NCBI GenBank assembly: GCA_903843135.1
Contig: CAIMOS010000351.1
Location: 1-42,330, forward strand
Length of the DNA stretch: 42,330 bases
From: an uncultured Ignavibacteriales bacterium
Lineage (GTDB): Bacteria; Bacteroidota; Ignavibacteria; Ignavibacteriales; Ignavibacteriaceae
Direction: 5' to 3'
Numbering within the stretch: the first letter of the stretch is position 1; each line of letters begins with the position of its first letter. A program made the position numbers and the translations under genes. This document shows positions 7,947 to 15,353 of the stretch, piece by piece. The notes under the pieces were generated by a model that worked only from the letters and a program-made list of their open reading frames with translations, was not told the DNA's origin and searched no databases.

Positions 7947-9059
7947 TTAGTCACCGAAACAGATGCCCAGGTCGCGTCCTGTTTTCATCGTGTCACAGTC
8001 AATCGGAACAAATTTCATCCTGTTTGAAACCTGGTCCAGAGGGACGTAATCAACAGTCGGAGGATTCAGGGCAACCATAATTCCGGAGTGTCCTTCTTCA
8101 AGAGCGCGGATGGCGGCCGCGCCGAATCTGAGCGAAACAAGCCGGTCGAAAGTAGTCGGGCTTCCGCCGCGGAGCAGATGGCCCAGGATTACACTTCTTA
8201 TTTCCTTATCAACCAGGGGCTGAAGGTCCTTTGCAAATTTCTCTGCCGCGCCGCCAAGCCTTTCGGATTTTCCGGCTTCTTTCTCGATGACCGATGTAGA
8301 TCCTTCTTTCGATTTCGCGCCTTCAGCAACTACCACAATTGCATAATTCTTGCCGCCTTCAAATTTCTTATTCAGAAAATCAGCAACAACATTTACGTCA
8401 TACGGAATTTCAGGGATGAGGATTACGTCCGCGGAACCTGAGATGCCGGAGTTAAGCGATATCCAACCCGCGTAACGTCCCATCATCTCTACAACCATTA
8501 TACGGCTGTGGCTTTGTGCGGTGGAATGGAGGCGGTCAATTGACTCGGTCGCGAATCCGACAGCGGTATCGAAACCGAAAGTCATCACTGTCTTCTCAAG
8601 ATCGTTATCAATTGTTTTTGGGACGCCTATAACCGGCAGTCCTTTTTTCTGAAAAACATTCGCCATCGAGAGGGAACCGTCGCCGCCTATAGCTATCAGC
8701 GCGTCGATTTTATTCCTTCTGAAGCCGGCCATAATTTCATCGGATCGGTCAACTTCTACTATGGTTCCGTTCGCCGATTTCATCGGAAAGCGGAGCGGAT
8801 TGCCCCGATTGGTAGTGCCAAGAATTGTGCCGCCAAGCGGAGTAATATCTTTTACAGTTTCATAGGTCAGGTTAATCAATCCGCCGTCCGGAAATTTTTC
8901 CGGCAGAAAGAGGCCGTTATAACCTTCCCTTATACCCACGACTTCCCACCCGCGGTTGAGCGCGGAAATGGTTACTGCTTTGATAACTGCGTTCAGTCCG
9001 GGAGCGTCTCCGCCGCCGGTGTTGATCGCGATTTTTTTGATGGAACTCACTTTCTTCAT
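7947..9059 (-). CDS. pfkA: 6-phosphofructokinase, mixed active-site signature
   Basis: Phosphorylates fructose 6-phosphate to fructose 1,6-bisphosphate in glycolysis; 370 residues, compared with about 320 for the E. coli enzyme. Visible motifs are the N-terminal GGGDAPGLNAVI loop, GGDGS at 125-129, PKTIDND at 147-153 (catalytic Asp151) and MGRYAGW. Aligned to E. coli PfkA, Gly128 matches Gly104, typical of ATP enzymes, while Lys148 matches Gly124, where Lys is typical of pyrophosphate-dependent enzymes. The phosphoryl donor therefore cannot be assigned from sequence. A GAGGTTT element precedes the ATG. It lies 36 bases downstream of the VOC gene on the same strand and is followed by a strong terminator, so it is probably the last gene of the MFS-VOC-pfkA run. 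Confidence 0.93.
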   Translation of the reverse strand: MKKVSSIKKIAINTGGGDAPGLNAVIKAVTISALNRGWEVVGIREGYNGLFLPEKFPDGGLINLTYETVKDITPLGGTILGTTNRGNPLRFPMKSANGTIVEVDRSDEIMAGFRRNKIDALIAIGGDGSLSMANVFQKKGLPVIGVPKTIDNDLEKTVMTFGFDTAVGFATESIDRLHSTAQSHSRIMVVEMMGRYAGWISLNSGISGSADVILIPEIPYDVNVVADFLNKKFEGGKNYAIVVVAEGAKSKEGSTSVIEKEAGKSERLGGAAEKFAKDLQPLVDKEIRSVILGHLLRGGSPTTFDRLVSLRFGAAAIRALEEGHSGIMVALNPPTVDYVPLDQVSNRMKFVPIDCDTMKTGRDLGICFGD

Positions 9060-9095
9060 ATAAACCTCAGAATAATAATGACAAACTTTGAGCGA

Positions 9096-9446
9096 TTAGT
9101 GTGACTGATAGAGGCCTAATACATTTCCTTCGGTATCATTGATCAGGGCATACCATCCATAAACCGGAATCACTGTTTTTTCCCGGGCAATTTTACCCCC
9201 GTAAGATTTGACTTTTTCTATCGTCTGTTCGATATCCGTAACATTGACGTGGAAGATTGTTGTATCACCGTTCAGAACTTTTTCGACTTTTCTGACACCT
9301 ACAGTCATTCCAAGTTTTGTATTGTGCAACAGATAACCTTTGCCGAATGCTTTTAAGTCCCAACTGAAAACATTATTATAAAAAACAGTTGCTCTGTCGA
9401 GGTCGGTTGCAGGAATTTCCACGTGCCCAATTAGTTGATTCGCCAT
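9096..9446 (-). CDS. VOC (glyoxalase/bleomycin-resistance-like) family protein
   Basis: A 116-residue single VOC domain. It opens IGHVEIPATDLDRATVFYNN, the usual first beta-alpha-beta module with a potential metal-ligand His, and ends NDTEGNVLGLYQ, the usual last strand. Members are lyases, dioxygenases or resistance proteins; substrate cannot be inferred. A soluble cytoplasmic homodimer is expected. It sits between the MFS exporter and pfkA on the same strand. Confidence 0.85.
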   Translation of the reverse strand: MANQLIGHVEIPATDLDRATVFYNNVFSWDLKAFGKGYLLHNTKLGMTVGVRKVEKVLNGDTTIFHVNVTDIEQTIEKVKSYGGKIAREKTVIPVYGWYALINDTEGNVLGLYQSH

Positions 9447-9543
9447 TTATAACTCTTAAATAATTTTTTAAAAACTGACTTTAAATATAACCAGAGGAGA
9501 GGATATTTCAATGATAACCGAAGGCTAAATTAAACTGAACCGG

Positions 9544-10731
9544 TTAAAAATTCTGTTTATGCTTCGTTTTTCGCCCTGCCAGAAAAACAATTACAAGGGA
9601 AAATGCCGAGGCAACAATAAATGGCGTCCTGATTCCGAGCACACCGCTTATCGATCCGGAAATCACAGGGCCGAGCAAATTCCCCATTGTCTGGAAACTT
9701 GAAGCGATACCCAGGATACCGGCCTGCCGTTCGTGGGGGGTGCTCTTGCTGATGATACTGTAAACGGACGGGAAAATCACGCCGGCACCCAGGCCAAGCA
9801 CAACAGATGCAGGGATGAGAAGATAAAGGTCGTGTATAAAAAACTGAACGAGGTACATCGAAGAGACAATACCCGCCGCAACGATCAGAGTCCTTTGTGT
9901 CTTCCCGCGGTCAAGACCTTTGCTGAATTTGAATGAGGAGATTGCCGAGAAAAGGCCGACCAGACTCAGGATTCCGCCTGCAACCGTAGGCAGATAATTT
10001 TTTGTATAGCCAAAAGATTCTATATATAAAACAAAAACCGGGCGGATGACTGAAATACCAAGTGTGGCTATCAGCATCATTATGCCGGCATTCAGGATTG
10101 TTTTGCTTGAAAAAGTGAAATTCAGGTTTTCCATCAGTGAAAACCGGGGTTTGTCCTCTTTACTGCGCTTTTCTTCAGTAAGGAAGTAAAGTACAAGAAA
10201 ACCGGTGAAACCAACAACGATTCCGCTGATGACAAAGGTCATTCTGAAGCCGGTTATATCCGCGAGGAAACCGCCAAGCAACGGTCCGACTATGTTTCCC
10301 GAAGTATTTGCAGACTGCACCATCCCCAGAGCGAAGCCGGTTTTTTCTTTTGGGGTATTCACAGCAGCAAGGGCTATTGCCGCGGGGTAAAAACCGCTCA
10401 TCGCACCCTGCAGGATTCGGTAAAAGACCAATTCAATCGGACTTGTCGCGAACCACATCAATAGCAGGGAAAGGGACAAACCGAATACGGCGCGCACTGT
10501 CATAAGTTTCTGCCCGTACTTGTCGCCGAGATTACCCCAAACGGGTGAAAGGAAAAAAGATGCCAGGAAGGGCGCCGCAAAAACCAGGCCGCTCCAATAT
10601 GCAGTCTCCTCCAGTGTTTTAGCTCCGAGGTCTCTGATGAATAAGGGGAGGAAGGGAACTACGGCGCTGAGGGCGCTCATCGCGAAGAACTGGCTGAACC
10701 AGAGTATGATAAGGTTACGTTTCCAGTTCAT
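9544..10731 (-). CDS. MFS transporter, DHA1-type drug/solute exporter
   Basis: A 395-residue inner-membrane protein with about 12 predicted helices in two halves. Motif A is visible as GNLGDKYGQK between helices 2 and 3. Motif C-like glycines occur in GNIVGPLLGGFLAD on helix 5, which is characteristic of drug:proton antiporters with 12 helices. The substrate is unknown. The start is placed at the ATG at 10731; an in-frame TTG lies 18 bases upstream but the ATG gives a normal MFS N-terminus (MNWKRNLIILWFSQFF). It faces gltA across a 143-bp divergent intergenic region. Confidence 0.87.
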   Translation of the reverse strand: MNWKRNLIILWFSQFFAMSALSAVVPFLPLFIRDLGAKTLEETAYWSGLVFAAPFLASFFLSPVWGNLGDKYGQKLMTVRAVFGLSLSLLLMWFATSPIELVFYRILQGAMSGFYPAAIALAAVNTPKEKTGFALGMVQSANTSGNIVGPLLGGFLADITGFRMTFVISGIVVGFTGFLVLYFLTEEKRSKEDKPRFSLMENLNFTFSSKTILNAGIMMLIATLGISVIRPVFVLYIESFGYTKNYLPTVAGGILSLVGLFSAISSFKFSKGLDRGKTQRTLIVAAGIVSSMYLVQFFIHDLYLLIPASVVLGLGAGVIFPSVYSIISKSTPHERQAGILGIASSFQTMGNLLGPVISGSISGVLGIRTPFIVASAFSLVIVFLAGRKTKHKQNF

Positions 10732-10784
10732 GGTCTTTTTTATTAACAAGCATCAGGCGAAAATATCAATAATAAGTAACAAGT

Positions 10785-10818
10785 AAAAATATTTGTTGAT
10801 AGTTGAAAAATATTTGTT
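10785..10818. promoter_or_regulatory. Paired direct repeat upstream of gltA
   Basis: Two identical 13-mers AAAAATATTTGTT at 10785-10797 and 10806-10818, spaced 21 bp start to start (two helical turns), in the divergent region between the MFS gene and gltA. The spacing suits a dimeric regulator binding one DNA face, but the motif is AT-rich and could be chance. Confidence 0.3.
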
Positions 10819-10874
10819 TAGTTTGACTATGCAAAAACACAACCTTTGTTAACCAAAACATCTTAAGGAGTTTC

Positions 10875-12149
10875 GTGGAACAAGCCAAATTAATTCTTTC
10901 TGGAAAAGAATACGACCTGCCTGTGATTGTCGGTTCGGAAGGAGAAGTCGGAATCGATGTTACTCAACTGCGCAATGTATCAGGAGCGATCACATTTGAT
11001 CCGGGCTACGGCAACACCGGATCGTGCAAAAGTTCAATTACTTTTATTGACGGAGAAAAGGGTATCTTAAGATACCGCGGTTATCCGATCGAAGAGCTGG
11101 CTTCGAAGTCAAACTTTGTGGAAGTAAGTTATCTTCTCATCTACGGCAAATTACCGACTGAAGATGAACTGACCAGATTTAAATATCTTCTTACTCACCA
11201 TAGCCTCATTCACGAAGATATGAAGAAGATGTTTGAAGGTTTCCCTGCCAGCGCTCACCCTATGGGTGTGCTTTCGGCAATGGTTGCCTCACTTTCTGCT
11301 TTCTATCCGGGCCACGAAAATCCCGAAATGAAAGAACTGAATATGATAAGGCTGATTGCGAAGCTAAAAACTATCGCCGCTTTCTCGTACAAAAAATCAC
11401 TCGGTCAACCTTATATTTATCCAAGGAACGATCTTAGCTACGTCGGAGATTTACTCCATATGCTGTTTGCTGTTCCTTCCGAGAAATATGAAGTTAATCC
11501 GGTGATCGAAGACGCAATGGATAAACTGCTTATTCTTCACGCAGATCACGAACAGAACTGTTCAACCTCAACTGTCCGCCTTGCCGGTTCAAGCCAGGCA
11601 AATCTTTTTGCTACGATATCCGCCGGAATCAGCGCCCTCTGGGGCCCGTGGCACGGCGGTGCGAACCAGGAAGTAATTGAGATGCTCGATCTGATCGCGA
11701 AGGATAATCTCGATTATAAAAAATATATTGAACTCGCTAAGGACAAAAAATCAAACTTTAAATTGATGGGATTCGGACACAGGGTTTATAAAAACTTTGA
11801 TCCCCGCGCCCAGATACTTAAAGCAGCCTGCGATAACGTTCTTAACGAACTCGGCGTAAACGATCCTCTCCTTGAAGTCGCGAAGAACCTCGAAAGAGTT
11901 GCTCTTGAAGACAGTTACTTCATTGAGAAGAAACTTTATCCGAACGTTGACTTCTACAGCGGAATTATTTACAAAGCGCTGAACATACCTGTTCAGATGT
12001 TTACAGTAATGTTCGCTATCGGAAGGCTCCCGGGATGGCTGGCCCAGTGGAAAGAAATGACGGATGATCCTTCACTCCGCATCTATCGTCCGCGCCAGAT
12101 CTATACCGGCGCAACGGTACGTCCTTATACAGACCTCAAGAAAAGATAA
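10875..12149 (+). CDS. gltA: Citrate synthase (type II)
   Basis: Condenses acetyl-CoA and oxaloacetate to citrate at the entry to the TCA cycle; 424 residues, typical of the larger hexameric Gram-negative type. Signature stretches include ADHEQNCSTSTVR, GPWHGGANQEVIEML with a catalytic His, and GFGHRVYKNFDPRA with the oxaloacetate-binding His and the CoA-region Arg. Translation starts at GTG (10875), supported by a strong TAAGGAG five bases upstream. That is one of the best ribosome-binding sites in the window and suggests high expression. It is monocistronic, with a terminator 31 bases downstream. Confidence 0.96.
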   Translation: MEQAKLILSGKEYDLPVIVGSEGEVGIDVTQLRNVSGAITFDPGYGNTGSCKSSITFIDGEKGILRYRGYPIEELASKSNFVEVSYLLIYGKLPTEDELTRFKYLLTHHSLIHEDMKKMFEGFPASAHPMGVLSAMVASLSAFYPGHENPEMKELNMIRLIAKLKTIAAFSYKKSLGQPYIYPRNDLSYVGDLLHMLFAVPSEKYEVNPVIEDAMDKLLILHADHEQNCSTSTVRLAGSSQANLFATISAGISALWGPWHGGANQEVIEMLDLIAKDNLDYKKYIELAKDKKSNFKLMGFGHRVYKNFDPRAQILKAACDNVLNELGVNDPLLEVAKNLERVALEDSYFIEKKLYPNVDFYSGIIYKALNIPVQMFTVMFAIGRLPGWLAQWKEMTDDPSLRIYRPRQIYTGATVRPYTDLKKR

Positions 12150-12180
12150 TAATCCGGATCTGAGTCTGTTCTGAAAAATT

Positions 12181-12218
12181 AAAGCCCCCCGATTGGCTTA
12201 GCCGGCCGGGGGGCTTTT
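12181..12218. terminator. Bidirectional terminator between gltA and the copper operon
   Basis: An 11-bp stem AAAGCCCCCCG/CGGGGGGCTTT with a 15-base loop and T-rich runs on both strands, placed between the ends of two convergent transcription units. Confidence 0.9.
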
Positions 12219-12238
12219 CACTTTAAATCAGATCAGGG

Positions 12239-12553
12239 CTACTTTGAAGATTCGCCGCTGATAAATTTTGTGCCGTCTTCGCTGAGCCTCTTCATTGCTT
12301 TTTCAGGGTCCTTCTGGAATTTCTTGATGCAGCTTTTGCAGCAGAATCCGATTACTTTCCCTTTGTACTCAACTGTTTTTACTTTAGGATCAACTTCATC
12401 TCCCATAACAGGGCAGACTTTGTTCCATATCTGTTTCTTTTCAACCTTAACGGTTTTAGCTTGTTTGGTTTCCTTCTGCGCGTATGTATTCTGAACGCCT
12501 GAAAGGAACAAAACTGCAACGATTAGCATCATTGCGGGTATAAATGATTTCAT
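12239..12553 (-). CDS. Exported YHS-domain metal-binding protein
   Basis: A 104-residue protein with a cleavable signal peptide ending near residue 25 (NTYAQ) and one YHS/TRASH-like domain: CPVMGDEV, then EYKGKVIGFCCKSCIKKF. The four cysteines fit a heavy-metal site. It should act in the periplasm as a copper/silver chaperone or buffer for the RND pump encoded upstream. By hand alignment about 35 of 54 positions are identical to the C-terminal domain of the neighbouring CusB-like protein, so it is probably a duplicate of that domain. AAAAGGA precedes the ATG. It is the last gene of the operon, 41 bases after the adaptor gene. Confidence 0.88.
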   Translation of the reverse strand: MKSFIPAMMLIVAVLFLSGVQNTYAQKETKQAKTVKVEKKQIWNKVCPVMGDEVDPKVKTVEYKGKVIGFCCKSCIKKFQKDPEKAMKRLSEDGTKFISGESSK

Positions 12554-12594
12554 AGTTTTCCTTTTGGTTTAGTTTGATTTAATAAATTTTAGTT

Positions 12595-14049
12595 TTAATC
12601 TTCTTTCTTTCCGGTGAACTTCTTACCGTCAGGCGAAAGATTTTTCATATAGAATTCCGGGTCTGCCGCGAATTTTTTATCGCATCCTTTGCAGCAGAAG
12701 CCGATGACCATTCCTTTGTACCTGACTTTGGGCGCTTTATCAGAAACCTCATCACCTAAAACGGGACAGAAAAGATTGAAGGTCTTTCCCGAAACATTCA
12801 ATTCAACATTCTCCGCAGCGCCCGCACTTGTATTCTTTGTATTGTCCGTAAGCCTGTGTGTTTCAGGTTTATTGCCGGAGATCAGTTCGCTCTCCGAATC
12901 GAGGAGATAGTTGCCGCTTGTGACAAGCTCATTTCCCAATTTAACACCGGTTAAAATCCGGGTCAATCCATTAAATTCAGCGCCGGTTCCGACAGAAACT
13001 TTCTCGAAAGTATTTTTGTCACGCTTCAGCCAGACATAGCTTCCGTTACCTGTTTTAATTACTGCTGTGGACGGAATGGCAATCGCATCACCGAGACTGA
13101 TTAAAATACTGTTCCTCGTGAACATATTCGGTTTTAATTCACTCTGGTTATTTGTCAGCTCAGAACGAATCTCAACAGTCCTGTTTGCCGATTCAACCTG
13201 AAATGAAATGAAATTAATCCTGGATTTGAACACTTTACCCGGATGGCTCTCCAGAGTAGTTTCAACATCTGATCCTTGCTTTACAAACTGAAGATCTTTT
13301 TCGAACAACTCTATCCGGTTCCACACTTTTGAAATGTCAGTGATCTCATATAAGATGCTGCCTTCATTATAATAAGCGCCCTCTACAATATTTTTTGAAG
13401 TAATGTACCCTGAGTAAGGGGAGAGTATCTTGTAACTGTTCTTCACTTCGCCGGTTTTTGAAATTTCCTCAATCTGATCCGCACTGAGCCCAAGGTTGAT
13501 TAATTTCAGTTTCGCGTTCTCTTTCAGTTTAACATCGGAATTAAAATCCTTGTTCCCGGAAAGCGTCAGAAAGTCATTGGCTGCTTTAATTATGTCAGTG
13601 CTGTAAACTTCGTAGAGAGCCGTACCGGTTTTAACGAAGACGCCTGTTTTGTCCGCGAATAATTTTTCAATCCTGCCGTTGCTTCTGGCAGAGATAACTT
13701 TCCGGGCTCCTTCTGCGTAATCCAATTTACCAAGCGCATTAATCCTGAATTCGAATTTATGTATTCCCACAGTCGTCGTCTGGACGTTAGCGATAAGCAA
13801 TTTTGAATCGCTTAGCTTCAGTTTAGTATCCATCTTTGCCATATCCGAACCTTCGTCGCCTGATTTAGGTACAAGATCCATATTGCAGATCGGGCATACC
13901 GAAGGTTTGTCAGATGTAACTTCCGGGTGCATCGGACAGTAATATGTAATTTTGGCGCCGGAATTTTGATCGTTTCCTTTTTTGCCGCCGCAACCGGTAA
14001 GAAACAAAGACGTGAGTATTAAGGTTATGATTATAAATTTAAAATTCAT
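12595..14049 (-). CDS. cusB: CusB-type RND efflux adaptor lipoprotein with HMBD and YHS domains
   Basis: Periplasmic membrane-fusion subunit linking the RND pump to the outer-membrane channel, 484 residues. It has a lipoprotein signal with lipobox LTGC at about residue 20. Next comes a heavy-metal-binding domain near residues 35-62 (YYCPMHPEV then CPICNMDLVP), then the HlyD-like barrel-sandwich and beta-barrel core. The C-terminus is an extra YHS domain (CPVLGDEV, FCCKGCDKKF) within the last 60 residues. HMBD domains at the N-terminus are common in CusB-like proteins; the C-terminal YHS fusion is less usual. One base separates it from the upstream channel gene, so they are co-translated. Copper/silver is favoured by the pump's residues. 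Confidence 0.9.
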   Translation of the reverse strand: MNFKFIIITLILTSLFLTGCGGKKGNDQNSGAKITYYCPMHPEVTSDKPSVCPICNMDLVPKSGDEGSDMAKMDTKLKLSDSKLLIANVQTTTVGIHKFEFRINALGKLDYAEGARKVISARSNGRIEKLFADKTGVFVKTGTALYEVYSTDIIKAANDFLTLSGNKDFNSDVKLKENAKLKLINLGLSADQIEEISKTGEVKNSYKILSPYSGYITSKNIVEGAYYNEGSILYEITDISKVWNRIELFEKDLQFVKQGSDVETTLESHPGKVFKSRINFISFQVESANRTVEIRSELTNNQSELKPNMFTRNSILISLGDAIAIPSTAVIKTGNGSYVWLKRDKNTFEKVSVGTGAEFNGLTRILTGVKLGNELVTSGNYLLDSESELISGNKPETHRLTDNTKNTSAGAAENVELNVSGKTFNLFCPVLGDEVSDKAPKVRYKGMVIGFCCKGCDKKFAADPEFYMKNLSPDGKKFTGKKED

Positions 14050-14050
14050 T

Positions 14051-15352
14051 TTATTCTCCGTTATTCAAATATTTTCCTAGCATAATGTCAAGTTCCGCCC
14101 TGTTCATCATCAGTTCAGACTTGTACATATAATAATCCGTTTCAGCCATATTGAGCATCTTAAGTTCATTAAGAATATTATATACCGCGTTCCTGTCTGT
14201 AAGTAAAGTTTTTTTCCGTGCTTCGATTACTGATTCCGCCGAAGGGATCACAGAATTCTCATAGTTCTTCACAATAGCTTTGTATGACTTTATCTTTTCT
14301 TCCAAGGTTTTTATTTCTGTTTCAATCGACCTTCGCATCTCAGCCGTTTCGTAGTCGACAGATGAAAGCCCGGCTGCAAGTGCTTCCTCTTTTTGCGTGA
14401 TGGTCCCGATTGACCAGGGAGCAAAGGGGAGAGTAATCGACGCCATAACGCTGTACATAACCTCGGGTTTCCACATAGTAATTCCGTGCTGCTGCCCGGA
14501 TAACGCTTTTTCCGTAACAAGCATTCCCTGCGGCATTCGCATAATCATACCTTCAAGCATAAGGTCGGGAATCAGTTCTGCATTGTTTGCCTTGATTTCT
14601 GCTTCCAGCATCTCCCTCATCCTGTGAGATTTTGAGATTTCCGGATTAGAGGATATAAGAACAGATATACTGTCCGTCGTTCCGACTTCATCAACGGGGC
14701 CATCGGTGTTTTCCTGCGGAGAAACCTGAGGTGATTCGATTGTCCGTCCGAGCAAACGGTTAATTGAAATACTGAACCTGTACTTTTCCGCTTCAAGAAG
14801 TTTTATTGTGTTCTGATAGACATTAAGTTCATTCTCGAGCATCAAAAGGTTCAGGGGTGAATCTTCAGGTAAACCGGCCCTCGATTTGTATAACTCACCC
14901 AGAGAGGTAAGAATGGATATGTACTTCTCTTTTTGAACTATACTCTTATTTATATTCCAAAGTTGATAGTAATTGCTGCTTATCTCCATCGCAATTTTAT
15001 TCTGTTCCATCCTTAGATCCGCTTTGAGCAGATTTGTTTCCGCGCTCTTCATATTTCTCATCTTCTCCGGTTTACCGCCTATGGGAAACATCTGGGAAAG
15101 AGAAATACTTTGAGAAACGGGGGAATTGATAAGATCGAAGGAACTAAGCGGTATCTGGCTTACTTCAAATTTTACAGAAGGCGCGGGATAATTATCAGTC
15201 GCATCCTCTTCTTTTAATGAGCGGTTAATTTTACTGCTGCCGGATTTCAGGAGATAGTTATTTCTCAGGCCTTCTTTAACCAATTCGTTTAATGACTGGG
15301 CGCATACAAACAGCGGTACAAATAAACAGAAAAATATAATTTTGAATTTCAT
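14051..15352 (-). CDS. cusC: TolC-like outer-membrane efflux channel (CusC/CzcC type)
   Basis: A 433-residue outer-membrane factor with a normal signal peptide (MKFKIIFFCLFVPLFVCAQS) and no lipobox. The rest is long amphipathic coiled-coil helices in two repeats separated by short beta segments, as in the TolC fold (SLSQMFPIGGKPEKMRN region, later a long Glu/Lys-rich helix). It forms the trimeric exit duct for the RND pump. It lies one base downstream of the pump gene and one base upstream of the adaptor gene. Its size fits the family; no odd features were seen. Confidence 0.9.
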   Translation of the reverse strand: MKFKIIFFCLFVPLFVCAQSLNELVKEGLRNNYLLKSGSSKINRSLKEEDATDNYPAPSVKFEVSQIPLSSFDLINSPVSQSISLSQMFPIGGKPEKMRNMKSAETNLLKADLRMEQNKIAMEISSNYYQLWNINKSIVQKEKYISILTSLGELYKSRAGLPEDSPLNLLMLENELNVYQNTIKLLEAEKYRFSISINRLLGRTIESPQVSPQENTDGPVDEVGTTDSISVLISSNPEISKSHRMREMLEAEIKANNAELIPDLMLEGMIMRMPQGMLVTEKALSGQQHGITMWKPEVMYSVMASITLPFAPWSIGTITQKEEALAAGLSSVDYETAEMRRSIETEIKTLEEKIKSYKAIVKNYENSVIPSAESVIEARKKTLLTDRNAVYNILNELKMLNMAETDYYMYKSELMMNRAELDIMLGKYLNNGE

Positions 15353-15353
15353 A

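Noticed and set aside
10822-10848. Bacteroidota-type promoter (TTTG and AACCTTTG) before gltA
   Set aside because: The second box matches seven of eight positions but the spacing of 15 bases is too short for the known -33/-7 pattern.
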